DNA of 64,000 bases from Flavonifractor hominis (GTDB lineage: Bacteria; Bacillota; Clostridia; Oscillospirales; Oscillospiraceae): positions 62,001 to 126,000 of the forward strand of contig NZ_JBBMFT010000002.1 of assembly GCF_040095835.1 (NCBI RefSeq), written 5' to 3'. Under the pieces are notes generated by a model that saw only the letters and a program-made list of their open reading frames with translations, made no database searches and was not told the origin of the DNA. Shown piece after piece: positions 1 through 8,883 of this stretch. The translations under genes were made by a program, and so were the position numbers. Every line of letters starts with the position of its first letter. Position 1 is the stretch's first letter.

Positions 1-1163
1 GAATGCTCGTCAGTCTGGATGACTTTGGTGATGCCCAACTGTTTGAGGATAAAACCATTTACAGCTCGATCATTTTACTTTCCAAGGCGAAGCAGACGAG
101 TTTTGTTTACAGCAGCGTTGATTCTGCTAACAAACTGTGGGCAGGAGAAGAAGTGAGTTCCATTGAGCTTAATTCTTCCGTATTGAACAAGCTGCCATGG
201 AGATTGACAACTGACTTTGAGTTTTTGACAATGCTCCAGAGGTTGGATGAAGTATCTGTCCCCATTACAAAACACGCAGAGATATTTAACGGCATTCAGA
301 CAAGTGCAGAAAGGCCAACGCCCATATATTGGTTCTCCTCAGACGAAATTGTGTCCGAATATGCCGATACTGTTGAAATTAGCAGGGATGGCAATAATTA
401 TACTATTGAGAAGGCCTTGCTTCGCCCTTATTTTAAGCCAACAAAAAAAGCCGAGAAGGGCCTGAATTCGTATAGTGTTCTTGCGACTGACAAGCAGATT
501 ATTTTCCCCTACGATAACAACGGACATCTTATCCGCATAGATGAGATGCAAAGCAGTTATCCGGGAACATACGCTTATCTCTTAGAACATTATGATCGTC
601 TGGTTCCTAAGTGCGTTTCCCGTGATGGAACTCGTGACGTTCCAAACGCCACTGCAGATACATGGTACCAGTATGGCAGAACACAAGCCTTGACCGCCTT
701 TATTAACACACCCAAATTGATAGTTGGCGTGTTGAGCAAAGAACCCATGTATGCGATGGATACGAATGATATTCTGATTGCGTCAGGTGGTACTGCTGGA
801 TATTGTGCAGTTAGCAAAAAAGATGGTAGTCCGTACGCACTTGAATACATCCAGGCATGGCTGTCAAACCCCATTACAGAGCGAATCTTGGAGATCGTAG
901 GCAGCGATTTTGAAGGCGGATTTACTGCTCGTGGTACATTCGTTCTCTCTACACTACCCTTTGTTGAGTTGGATTTTGCCGTAGAAGAACAAAAAGCCAT
1001 TCACGACAGAGTGGTAGCAGCAAGTCGAGAGATTTACGAAATCAATGATGCACTGTCTGGCCGTCCCGCAAAGCGCATTGCAAATCTGTTGCAGAGACAG
1101 AAAGAAACACTTATCTCCGAGATTCAGGGATTGATTGATCGGGTATATAGACTCGATTATTAA
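1..1163 (+). CDS. Eco57I/TaqI-like adenine DNA methyltransferase, C-terminal part
   Basis: The frame is open to the left window edge, so only about 386 C-terminal residues are visible and the SAM-binding and NPPY motifs would lie outside. What remains looks like the target-recognition half of a type II/IIG N6-adenine methyltransferase: a GIQTS-type segment near residue 98, a WYQYGRTQ motif near residue 222 and a GSDFEGGFTARG segment near residue 303, all usual in Eco57I/TaqI-like C-terminal specificity domains. It ends 14 bases before a second methyltransferase, so the two are probably co-transcribed. It could be the modification half of a restriction system or a fused type IIG enzyme; the missing N-terminus decides this. 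The assignment is by motif, not by alignment. Confidence 0.7.
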   Translation, partial: MLVSLDDFGDAQLFEDKTIYSSIILLSKAKQTSFVYSSVDSANKLWAGEEVSSIELNSSVLNKLPWRLTTDFEFLTMLQRLDEVSVPITKHAEIFNGIQTSAERPTPIYWFSSDEIVSEYADTVEISRDGNNYTIEKALLRPYFKPTKKAEKGLNSYSVLATDKQIIFPYDNNGHLIRIDEMQSSYPGTYAYLLEHYDRLVPKCVSRDGTRDVPNATADTWYQYGRTQALTAFINTPKLIVGVLSKEPMYAMDTNDILIASGGTAGYCAVSKKDGSPYALEYIQAWLSNPITERILEIVGSDFEGGFTARGTFVLSTLPFVELDFAVEEQKAIHDRVVAASREIYEINDALSGRPAKRIANLLQRQKETLISEIQGLIDRVYRLDY

Positions 1164-1177
1164 GCGAGGTATTAACG

Positions 1178-2803
1178 ATGAGACTCAAAAAGGATAGTTC
1201 AGAACAGAAACTAAGAGGAGCGTATTATACGCCATTGCAGCTTGCAGATGCAATGGTGGAGCTTTTTGCGTCTCAAAATATCTCTACCGTCTTGGAACCA
1301 AGTTGCGGTGATGGAGTATTTCTTGATGCGCTACAGAACCTTAATCTTCTGAATAAGGTGGATAAACTAACAGCTGTTGAAATCGAACCTGACGAAGCCG
1401 AGAAAGTTCGTGATAGGTATTCTGAATTTGAACAAATCGAAGTATGCACCGAAGACTTTTTCGACTTCTATAATCGTGTTCTTGGCAAGGAACAGTACGA
1501 TTTAATTTTGGGCAATCCCCCTTATATTCGCTATCAATATCTGAAAGAAAGCCAGCGAGAAATGCAATCTCAAATTTTGACTTCGCATGGTATGAAAGCG
1601 AATAAATTGATAAATGCATGGGTTGCGTTTATCGTAGCTTGTGTACAGCTATTGTCCGAAAAAGGTAAGATAGCGTTTGTTATTCCAGCTGAGATACTTC
1701 AAGTTGCGTATGCGGAGGATCTGCGCCTATATTTGGCCAATAATCTTGCGAAAATCACTCTAATCACATTTGAACAGCTTGTGTTCCCTGACATCGAGCA
1801 AGAAGTCGTTGTGTTTATTGGCGAGAAAGGCGAAGAAGAAAAGGGTATTCGCATCATTGAAATGAATGACCTTAGCGGTTTCGCTCAGTTGGATCTGTCC
1901 CAAAATGGATTCCAGAAGATGCAGCATGTCAAGGAAAAGTGGACTAAGTATTTCGTAAACGCAGAAGAAATGGCACTCATTCAGGAACTTCGTGCAGACA
2001 AACGCTTTGCAAAATTCTCCGAATACGGAATTATCAATGTTGGAATTACAACAGGCAATAATGGTTACTTTTCCATAACAGAAGAAACCTCCGAACAATA
2101 TCAGTTGAGCGATGTAACACTTCCTCTGATTGGCAGAAGTTCTCATGCTCATGGAATATATTTCACATCGGCAGATTGGGAAGATAATAAAGCATCGGGA
2201 AAACGAGCACGCCTAATCAGCTTCCCTGAGATTCCGTATGATGAATATCCCACTAAGCACAAAGAGTATATTTTGCTGGGTGAAACAAACGGTGAACACG
2301 AGGGCTACAAATGCTCTATCCGGGATAGATGGTATATTGTTCCTTCTGTGTGGATTCCGGACGCATTTTTCTTGAGAAGAAATAATTTCTACCCTAAGTT
2401 CGTGTTGAATGAATGTGATGCAGTGTCAACAGACACAATGCACCGCATGAAATTTAACGATGGCGTTGATTCGCAGAATGTCCTTCTGGCCTACTATAAC
2501 AGCATCTCCTTTGCTTTCACCGAAATTTGTGGACGGAGCTATGGCGGCGGTGTGCTTGAAATCTTACCCGGTGAGATGGGCAATATTCTGATTCCCAAAG
2601 TGGAAAGGATTGATCCTGAGCTTAGGAACAAACTGCTTGAGCATATTGACGCTATAGTGCGCAATGATGAGGACATTGAACTTGCGCTGGACGTTGTTGA
2701 CAAAGAACTACTTGTAGACACATTGGGGATCGATCCTGAGATATGCCGTAAATGCCGTGCTATCTGGAAAAAGATGCAGACACGCCGGTTAGGAAGAGGA
2801 TGA
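1178..2803 (+). CDS. N6-adenine DNA methyltransferase
   Basis: A 541-residue protein with the two hallmark motifs of an N6-adenine methyltransferase: SAM-binding motif I (LEPSCGDGVF, residues 39-48) and catalytic motif IV (NPPY, residues 113-116). An amino-terminal GAYYTP (residues 14-19) is typical of Eco57I-like methylases. The remainder (about 250-541) is a probable target-recognition region containing a GITTGNN segment. ATG 1178 has a GAGG ribosome site 8 bases upstream. It methylates DNA, presumably protecting self DNA from a partner nuclease. No conventional restriction endonuclease gene is adjacent; the next gene is a Shedu-type nuclease, which may be the partner (inference). Two methyltransferases in tandem suggest an asymmetric target or two specificities. 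Confidence 0.85.
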   Translation: MRLKKDSSEQKLRGAYYTPLQLADAMVELFASQNISTVLEPSCGDGVFLDALQNLNLLNKVDKLTAVEIEPDEAEKVRDRYSEFEQIEVCTEDFFDFYNRVLGKEQYDLILGNPPYIRYQYLKESQREMQSQILTSHGMKANKLINAWVAFIVACVQLLSEKGKIAFVIPAEILQVAYAEDLRLYLANNLAKITLITFEQLVFPDIEQEVVVFIGEKGEEEKGIRIIEMNDLSGFAQLDLSQNGFQKMQHVKEKWTKYFVNAEEMALIQELRADKRFAKFSEYGIINVGITTGNNGYFSITEETSEQYQLSDVTLPLIGRSSHAHGIYFTSADWEDNKASGKRARLISFPEIPYDEYPTKHKEYILLGETNGEHEGYKCSIRDRWYIVPSVWIPDAFFLRRNNFYPKFVLNECDAVSTDTMHRMKFNDGVDSQNVLLAYYNSISFAFTEICGRSYGGGVLEILPGEMGNILIPKVERIDPELRNKLLEHIDAIVRNDEDIELALDVVDKELLVDTLGIDPEICRKCRAIWKKMQTRRLGRG

Positions 2804-2840
2804 CAAATACTATTATCAAGCTGTGAAGGGTGGAATTGAT

Positions 2841-4079
2841 TTGAAAATCGGCCTACATATACCGAAAGTTCATGATATGACAACTGATACAGTTGATGTT
2901 ATATCCACCTCTGCTGTCACAGCGGATGCGTCACCGGTAGTCTTGAGCCAAACGGAAATGATCCGGTTCAAGTTCTGTCCAACACTCGTAGACAACGAAA
3001 AAGAACCCCATAAATCGGTTTCCGGCAAACTTCTGTACGAAAAGAAGCGGAAGAACGATGTAGTCTTTCCGAGTGATACCACAGGATCAGCTGGCAAGGT
3101 TTCTCGTGGCTCTGTCAAAGTCGGAGATTGGATGGAACTCAATCTAAGCACAAGTGAAACATATGAGCTTTACCAAGGTTTGAAACGGCTGTATGCGCTG
3201 TATGAAGACATGGGCGAAATCCCATATGGTTCAGCTACTTACACCAGAGTAGACAGCAGTTTTCGTCAATTCCTTTCAATCATCCAAAACGACCCTTCCG
3301 CAGCTCGGATGATTGGTAACGAAGAAAATTATGATCTTGTGAAGACATTGCTTCGTCTCATCACTCAGACAAGTTCTTTGGAATCGTTAAAAAGAAGCCT
3401 GACAGAGCTACAGGATGAAAATTTACAGCACCTAACAACTTCTTTGAACATCGAAAAACTCCAAAGAGTTGCAAAGCTCATGGAAGACAATCTCGAAAAT
3501 GATAGTGAGGAGTTTTGGCAGACCACTGTTTTCAAAGAGCATCAATGGGTATTGGCTCAAATCTTTGCTTGCCCTTGTACGATATTTGCAGATAAAGCGT
3601 ATGTCGGCGGCAAAGGAATTAACAACAGCGGTGGAAATCTATGCGACTTCATTTATCAGAACAGTCTGTCTCAGAATGTGGCGTTGATCGAGATCAAAAC
3701 ACCATGTACCGAGCTTATCGGAAACCAGTATAGAGGTACATACAGCTTTAGCTATGAGTTGAGCGGAGCCGTAAATCAAGTTCTAAATTACAGAGATAAG
3801 CTTACAAAGGACTATTATTCTCTGTGTCACCAGGGTTCGGAGCCTTTTGAAGTCTTGTCCCCCAAATGCGTTGTAATTATCGGAAAAATGGCTTCGCTAA
3901 CCCCAGGGCAAGTTGCGGCGTTTGAAAATTTCCGCAATAGTCTGAGCAATGTGTTGATACTAACCTTTGATGAGCTTTACCAGCGAATTGTAGATTTGAT
4001 TGCCGTACTTTCTGAGTCCCCGAATCAACAACCTGGCATTTTTGAACCGGAAACCGAAAATGAGAATTTCCCGTTCTAA
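2841..4079 (+). CDS. sduA: Shedu-type (SduA, DUF4263) anti-phage nuclease
   Basis: About 412 residues. The C-terminal third carries the Shedu pattern of a PD-(D/E)xK nuclease: an EHQWVLAQ segment near residue 233, CDFIYQN near 268 (acidic metal ligand), IEIKTP near 283 (E-x-K catalytic pair) and SGAVNQVLNYR near 308. Shedu is known as a single-gene phage defence nuclease with a variable N-terminal sensor; here the first 200 residues are not recognised and have no obvious membrane segment. A TTG start at 2841 is chosen because an AAGGGTGG ribosome site lies 7 bases upstream; a GTG at 2823 in the same frame has no comparable site. It follows two methyltransferases and precedes an HNH-like gene, so it may act as a stand-alone defence protein or as the nuclease of a modification-linked system. 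Confidence 0.78.
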   Translation: MKIGLHIPKVHDMTTDTVDVISTSAVTADASPVVLSQTEMIRFKFCPTLVDNEKEPHKSVSGKLLYEKKRKNDVVFPSDTTGSAGKVSRGSVKVGDWMELNLSTSETYELYQGLKRLYALYEDMGEIPYGSATYTRVDSSFRQFLSIIQNDPSAARMIGNEENYDLVKTLLRLITQTSSLESLKRSLTELQDENLQHLTTSLNIEKLQRVAKLMEDNLENDSEEFWQTTVFKEHQWVLAQIFACPCTIFADKAYVGGKGINNSGGNLCDFIYQNSLSQNVALIEIKTPCTELIGNQYRGTYSFSYELSGAVNQVLNYRDKLTKDYYSLCHQGSEPFEVLSPKCVVIIGKMASLTPGQVAAFENFRNSLSNVLILTFDELYQRIVDLIAVLSESPNQQPGIFEPETENENFPF

Positions 4080-4127
4080 GAGAAAAAGCTAAATTCATCC
4101 TATCGGCACATTGTCCAAGGATTACAG

Positions 4128-4940
4128 ATGAAGAGAAAAGGATTGTATCTCATGGCAGTTTATGATGACAAACAACACCAGTGCAGATTATGCGGCAATT
4201 ATTATTCTGATAGTGATATGAGTGAGGAACACTATCCTGCACGAAACACAGGAAATGAAGATGTTGTTGCTGTCGATCTCGGCAAAATGTTTGATACATT
4301 TATTTCGGAGAGTGTACGTGCCGAGATTGGAGAAAAGTTGAATCACGGCGAACCTCTTGAGAATATTACTGGAGATATTTTTGATACTCAGTTATCTACA
4401 TCTTTATTTCCGAAAGGGAGAACTGCCAGAACTCTGTGCCGTAAATGCAATACATTCTTAGGAAAGTATGATGAAGCATACCTAAGGTTTTTTAATCTTG
4501 ACGGAAACCCCAAATCGATAAATGGTTTTCAACAACATACCAAGTATCAGATCATTAAGGCGATTTACGCTAAATTTCTCTCAATTCCTGAGGCTGCAGA
4601 TGAAGCTTTCGATTTTATAGATTTTATTAGAGATAATGACTCTACGGTATACAATGGTAACTGGAATATTTATTTTGTAAAACGAGACTTTAGTTCTGAT
4701 CTGCTGGGAATGAAAGACATTAGGACCGGAAAAATAACATTTGACGAAGGTGTTGTTTACGAACTGTCCGATGATAAGTTTATCTTCAATCTGATGAACT
4801 TCCCAAAACATTCGTGCTTTGAAATGACCAACCTTTTCGACATACTGAAAAAGAACTACAAATTGGTTGAAGGTGTTGGAGAAAGTGGCGGTTATCATGC
4901 GCAGGTATTTATGAGCAGCATATTTAACGCAAATTTATAA
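4128..4940 (+). CDS. HNH-like zinc-binding protein of the defence cargo
   Basis: A 270-residue protein with paired cysteines typical of an HNH/zinc-ribbon nuclease core: CRLCG near residue 19, SEEHYPAR near 32 (candidate catalytic His) and LCRKCNTFLGKYDEA near 104. The remaining 150 residues are not recognised. ATG 4128 has AAGGA 6 bases upstream; an in-frame ATG at 4152 also has a plausible site. It lies 48 bases after the Shedu gene in the same direction and is followed by a strong terminator, so it closes the operon. Roles worth considering are a second nuclease, an effector of the Shedu system or an independent defence gene. No family name can be given with certainty; nuclease activity is inferred only from the Cys/His pattern. 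Confidence 0.55.
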   Translation: MKRKGLYLMAVYDDKQHQCRLCGNYYSDSDMSEEHYPARNTGNEDVVAVDLGKMFDTFISESVRAEIGEKLNHGEPLENITGDIFDTQLSTSLFPKGRTARTLCRKCNTFLGKYDEAYLRFFNLDGNPKSINGFQQHTKYQIIKAIYAKFLSIPEAADEAFDFIDFIRDNDSTVYNGNWNIYFVKRDFSSDLLGMKDIRTGKITFDEGVVYELSDDKFIFNLMNFPKHSCFEMTNLFDILKKNYKLVEGVGESGGYHAQVFMSSIFNANL

Positions 4941-4947
4941 TTATCAT

Positions 4948-4990
4948 AAAAGGGACTGTTGCAAAAATTGGATTTGCAACAGTCCCTTTT
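4948..4990. terminator. Strong bidirectional terminator
   Basis: A perfect 18-bp stem (4948-4965 with 4973-4990) and 7-base loop begins with AAAA and ends in TTTT. It lies between the convergent HNH-like gene (ends 4940) and the XRE regulator (ends 5006) and can serve both strands. Confidence 0.9.
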
Positions 4991-5005
4991 ACGTTTATAC
5001 CTGAG

Positions 5006-5854
5006 TTACTTCCGTTTTCTTTTTCCCTTGCCATGAGTCATGCTGCCTTTTCCTCTCTGACTGATTGGGCTGTTCATGTGCTTGGACAGCTTCAGTACTT
5101 CAATCAGATTTGCAAACTGCTCCATGGTAAGTGCATCGTAGTCAATGCCGAGGTTAGCAAGGAACAAACGGGCTTTCTTTTCTTCGGTGCTGCCCTTGTA
5201 GTCCATGGCATCCTGTAATTGTTTCTGGACTTCCAGAGCGGCACAACTCTCGTCCGCAGTGGTAGCATCCTTACGGTGCGTATCACGAATGTCACGGAGA
5301 ATGCCGGTCAGATCTTTGGAGATCACATGACCGAAATACTCATCTTCCTGCACCTGTGCCAGTTCCAAAGTGCGCAGATACAAGTCCTCCTGGTCATTTC
5401 CTTTTTTCTTAATCACAGATTGCCGGACAGCTTCCATGGCGGCATTCATGTTGGTGATCCGCATATCAGCAATACGGTCAACATAGATTTCTGCATCCAG
5501 CATCATGCGCTGAAAATCTTTGTGGCAGATCATTTCAGAAAGCAACCGGTGGTTGAAGTTCCCGGAAGTTAATACAGTAATTGCATCATCACTCAAATGC
5601 AGAGCGTTCAGCTCTGTGTTTGGGTGATTTTTATTTTCTGTCAGACCAAGCAGGTAGTCCGTGGACACGCCATAGAACTTGGCGAGAGTTTGGATCGCAA
5701 AGGGGCTGATGTCTTTTGCGGTTTCATCAGATTCATATTTTCCCAAGGCGGAACGGGACAGACCGGTGCGTTCTGCCAATTCTTCCAGCGTCAACTTAAA
5801 ATCTACAACACGCAGATCTTTCAATCTTTCCTGAACAGTGAGTTTCGGTTGCAT
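5006..5854 (-). CDS. XRE-family transcriptional regulator
   Basis: A 282-residue protein with an N-terminal helix-turn-helix of the XRE/Cro-C1 type (about residues 6-65; LTLEELAERTGLSRSALGKYE, then a GVSTDYLLGLT ending usual for this family). The long C-terminal part (70-282) is predicted mostly helical and has no named domain; its tail is very basic (GKGKRKRK). The start has GGAG 7 bases upstream. It reads leftwards, divergent from the mobility genes, across a 577-base intergenic region. Such regulators usually repress the excision or conjugation genes of mobile elements, and that role is inferred here from position. Confidence 0.8.
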   Translation of the reverse strand: MQPKLTVQERLKDLRVVDFKLTLEELAERTGLSRSALGKYESDETAKDISPFAIQTLAKFYGVSTDYLLGLTENKNHPNTELNALHLSDDAITVLTSGNFNHRLLSEMICHKDFQRMMLDAEIYVDRIADMRITNMNAAMEAVRQSVIKKKGNDQEDLYLRTLELAQVQEDEYFGHVISKDLTGILRDIRDTHRKDATTADESCAALEVQKQLQDAMDYKGSTEEKKARLFLANLGIDYDALTMEQFANLIEVLKLSKHMNSPISQRGKGSMTHGKGKRKRK

Positions 5855-6431
5855 ATTTCATCTCCATTTCCATAAGCGTGGAAATCCACGCATTTTTACG
5901 CTCTTTTCCTACCTTTTGGACATACGGGAGAGAGCGTCTTTTTTCGCTAAACTGTACTTGTAAATCACCGATGCACTTTGAAAACTGAATGACCGTCCGA
6001 ATGGGATATGTCCCCCAGCGAAGTATCGCCACGACTGTGAAAAGCACGAGCGTACCAACGGGGAGAAAACGCCGGGAAGATCTCCGGGCAGGAACGACAT
6101 TCGGACAGAACGGCACTCAAAAATCACGGGTTAAATTCAAACCATGTGAAATCAGCGAAAAAACCACTCTTTTTGTGTTGCTATCTATACCAATGAGTGA
6201 TGCACTCAACAGCGTACAGGGTACGGCATAGAATGAAGGTTTTCGTTATTTCACAAAAAAACAAGTTAAACAGCAAATATGGATACTGCCCCTTATGTAC
6301 AGGATATCGTTACAAAAATTCTGAGTGAAACGATGATTCTCTGTTTTCGTCACGAAACACTGTACGGCCCTTGCTGTTTAATAAACAAATTATACCATAT
6401 CACGAACAAAAAAGAATGGAGGAAATGTGAA
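5855..6431. promoter_or_regulatory. 577-base intergenic control region between divergent XRE and HTH genes
   Basis: I see no convincing gene here. Present are a 9-bp inverted repeat, GTCCGAATG (about 5995-6003) with CATTCGGAC (about 6097-6105), and a short palindrome TTTCGT-c-ACGAAA (6345-6357) about 75 bases before the downstream HTH gene. The stretch after 6170 is AT-rich and is the likely promoter region. The palindromes are candidate operators for the XRE regulator (inference). Confidence 0.4.
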
Positions 6432-6659
6432 TTGAAGAAGAAAAAGTCTGAATTGTATCGAAACGAGATCAAATCCTACATTGTCCGGGCTGGCATGACC
6501 ATGAGCGAGGTGGTGGATTATCTGGCAGACGAGTATGGATGGAGCAGCAGCGTCCCAAATCTGTCCGGTAAGTTGAAGCGTGGGAGCCTGCGCTACGGCG
6601 AAGCGGTGGAGTTGGCTGATGCTCTGGGTTATGACATTGTTTGGGTGAAACGGGGGTGA
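6432..6659 (+). CDS. Small helix-turn-helix-like protein of the mobile element
   Basis: A 75-residue protein starting at TTG 6432, chosen because GGAGGA (6418-6423) sits 8 bases upstream; the frame extends further left but without a good start. Its sequence (EIKSYIVRAGMTMSEVVDYL, then SSVPNLSGKLKRGSLRYGEAVELADALGYDIVW) looks like a minimal phage-type HTH resembling DUF6471/LLM-like proteins. The stop overlaps the start of the DUF3847 gene by one base, so the two are translationally coupled. Likely role: a DNA-binding accessory or regulator of mobilization. Function is inferred from size and neighbours. Confidence 0.65.
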   Translation: MKKKKSELYRNEIKSYIVRAGMTMSEVVDYLADEYGWSSSVPNLSGKLKRGSLRYGEAVELADALGYDIVWVKRG

Positions 6660-6970
6660 TGCGATTGGCGAATGAACAGTTGGAAAAATTGAAGCACCAG
6701 AAGTATGTAGCCGAGAAAAAGCTGACCGCAGCCAAGCACAAGGAAAAGCGACTGGAAAGCGAAATCAAGCGCCTGACCCGAAGCGAGAGAACCCATCGGC
6801 TTTGTACCCGTGCCGGTATGTTGGAAACCTTTTTGAGAGAGCCAACCACTTTGACCGATGATGATGTGATGGAGCTTTTGTCTTTCATCTTCCACAGCGA
6901 AGCGGTGCAAAAGAAGCTGAATATGCTGATTGAGAAACGAAAGGAAATTGGACAATCGGACGGGGGCTAA
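6659..6970 (+). CDS. DUF3847 family protein
   Basis: A 103-residue, strongly helical and charged protein (residues 5-45 are a probable coiled coil: EQLEKLKHQKYVAEKKL and following). It matches the DUF3847 pattern of small proteins found next to MobA/MobL relaxase genes in Firmicutes mobile elements, with the conserved CTRAGMLETFL segment at about residues 46-56. ATG 6659 overlaps the preceding stop (TGATG) with a GGGGG run just upstream. The function is unknown; a relaxosome accessory role is plausible because it precedes the candidate oriT and the relaxase. Confidence 0.75.
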   Translation: MRLANEQLEKLKHQKYVAEKKLTAAKHKEKRLESEIKRLTRSERTHRLCTRAGMLETFLREPTTLTDDDVMELLSFIFHSEAVQKKLNMLIEKRKEIGQSDGG

Positions 6971-7221
6971 AACCCTATTCTTGAATAGGGCGCAATTATA
7001 CACCACCTAAAGATGGTGATTGCGTTCTGCCGAAAGCCCCTTGCAGGGAGCTTGATGATTTCCGCAAAAGTCCTTTGCTCCAATCATCCAGGGGAAGCTA
7101 CACTTCCCCTGCGCTGGCTTTGCCAGCTACCCCTTTGTGGACTTGCCGCCAGGGAATGATTGCAGGCACAATCATTCCCCGGCAGCGAGTTGATAACGCA
7201 CCGAAAGGAGGTTCAAACAAA
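6971..7221. other. Candidate origin of transfer (oriT) region
   Basis: This 250-base non-coding stretch directly before the relaxase holds a cluster of inverted repeats: CCCTATTC/GAATAGGG (6973-6990), a nested stem CGCAAT..CACCA with TGGTG-ATTGCG (6991-7024), AGGGGAAG/CTTCCCCT (7090-7110), GCTGGC/GCCAGC (7113-7127) and GGGAATGATT/AATCATTCCC (7152-7179). Clustered hairpins next to a MobA/MobL gene are typical of oriT. The nick site cannot be located by eye. Confidence 0.5.
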
Positions 7222-8817
7222 ATGCCAGTACCCCATCTGAACATACGAATTGTTCAGAGAAGCAAGGGCAACTCTGCCGTTGCCGGAGCTGCCTACCAAG
7301 CTGGAGAAAAACTGTTTTCCGAGTACGATCAGAAGCACAAAGACCACCGCAGAAAACAGCATGAGGTTGTTTACACGGAAATCATGCTGCCGACCAATGC
7401 CCCACCCGAATACGCAGATCGAGCAACGCTCTGGAACTCTGCCGAGGAAGTGGAGAAGCAATGGAACTCACAGCTTGCAAGGCGTTTCGTTGTTGCCCTG
7501 CCGAGAGAAGTGCCGCTTGAAATGTGTCCGCAGATGATGCAGGAATACTGCCAAGAGCATTTTGTGTCAAAGGGAATGTGTTGTGATTGTGCAATCCATG
7601 ACCCCGACCCACCGGGACACAATCCCCACTGCCACATTATGCTGACGATGCGAGCCATTGACGAAAACGGAAAGTGGGTGCCCAAGAGCCGAAAGGTTTA
7701 TGACCTTGACGAGAACGGCGAGCGTATCAAACTCCCGTCCGGCAGATGGAAAAGCCATAAGGAAGATACCGTTGACTGGAACGAACAGTACCACGCCGAG
7801 GAATGGCGACACGGATGGGAAGTCATTCAGAATAAATTTCTGGAGCTTGCCGGAAGTGCCGAGCGTGTGGATATGCGTTCCTATGAAAGACAGGGACTTG
7901 ATATTATCCCGACTGTCCACATGGGAGCCGCCGTGTCTGCTCTGGAACGCAAGGGCATTGAAACCAACATCGGCAATCTCAACCGGGATATCAAAGCCGC
8001 TAACCGCATGATGAACGCTATCCGTAGTACCATCAAAAATCTGCGAAACTGGATTGCGGATATTCTGGAAGCTACCAAAGAAGCCTTTGCGGAAATGGAA
8101 GCAGAAAAGAAAAATGCTTCGCCCGATCTTTCCAATCTGCTCCGTGATTATATGAATCTGCGAAAGGCAGAACGCAGCCAATGGTCAAGATATGGACAGC
8201 AGAAAGGCGCAGCGGATGATCTGAAAGCTGTCTCCAAGGCTGTGGTCTATTTGAAGGAGCATGAACTATTCACTCTGGAAGATTTGGACACTGCCCTGCA
8301 AGGCGTGAACGAAAAAGCCAGAGCCATCAATGCCGATATGAAGAAGGCATCTGCCCGTATGAAAGTCATTACCGGTATTCAGAACGCCGTGGCAGACTGC
8401 CAGACCCACAAGGCAGTCCATGACAAATATATCAAAATCGGTTGGAAAACAAGACAAGCTGCCTTTGCTGAAAAGCATAAGGACGAGCTGACTTCCTACA
8501 ACAAGGCGTACCGCACTCTGAAAAAGCATGGTGTTGATTTGAATGTAAATCTGGATGCCCTGCAAACAGAATACGACGGTCTGAAAGCGACCCACGCCGA
8601 GCTTGCCGGACAGCTTGCTACCGTCAAAGAGGAATTGCAGCCAATGAGAGATATTCGCTACTGGGTCGGTAAAGTCCTCACGCCGGAACAGGCAGTTGAG
8701 AAGAAGCCCGAACCGAAGCACTCCGTTACCGAAAGATTGAAGTTCGAACAGGAACAGAAGAAACAACAGCCGGAGCAGAAATCTCCGCAGCACAAAAAAC
8801 AGAATATGGAACTCTAA
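7222..8817 (+). CDS. MobA/MobL family relaxase
   Basis: A 531-residue DNA nicking relaxase for conjugative mobilization. The N-terminus reads PHLNIRIVQRSKGNSAVAGAAYQAG, the conserved MobA/MobL opening, and HNPHCHIMLTMR (near residue 134) supplies the metal-binding His triad. After about residue 230 the protein is a long helical, coiled-coil-rich region ending in a Gln/Lys-rich tail. ATG 7222 has AAAGGAGG (7204-7211) 10 bases upstream; an earlier in-frame ATG at 7075 lies inside the hairpin cluster and lacks a site. With DUF3847 upstream and a primase downstream, it forms the mobilization module. No type IV secretion genes are visible, so the element is probably mobilizable rather than self-transmissible. 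Confidence 0.92.
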   Translation: MPVPHLNIRIVQRSKGNSAVAGAAYQAGEKLFSEYDQKHKDHRRKQHEVVYTEIMLPTNAPPEYADRATLWNSAEEVEKQWNSQLARRFVVALPREVPLEMCPQMMQEYCQEHFVSKGMCCDCAIHDPDPPGHNPHCHIMLTMRAIDENGKWVPKSRKVYDLDENGERIKLPSGRWKSHKEDTVDWNEQYHAEEWRHGWEVIQNKFLELAGSAERVDMRSYERQGLDIIPTVHMGAAVSALERKGIETNIGNLNRDIKAANRMMNAIRSTIKNLRNWIADILEATKEAFAEMEAEKKNASPDLSNLLRDYMNLRKAERSQWSRYGQQKGAADDLKAVSKAVVYLKEHELFTLEDLDTALQGVNEKARAINADMKKASARMKVITGIQNAVADCQTHKAVHDKYIKIGWKTRQAAFAEKHKDELTSYNKAYRTLKKHGVDLNVNLDALQTEYDGLKATHAELAGQLATVKEELQPMRDIRYWVGKVLTPEQAVEKKPEPKHSVTERLKFEQEQKKQQPEQKSPQHKKQNMEL

Positions 8818-8883
8818 CAGGCACTTGCCGTTTTCTCTACGAAAATGTCGGGTGCCTTTGTTGTTCCCCGAAAGGAGGACGCA

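Noticed and set aside
5989..6231. 80-codon frame in the divergent control region
   Set aside because: No ribosome site and a composition unlike its neighbours.
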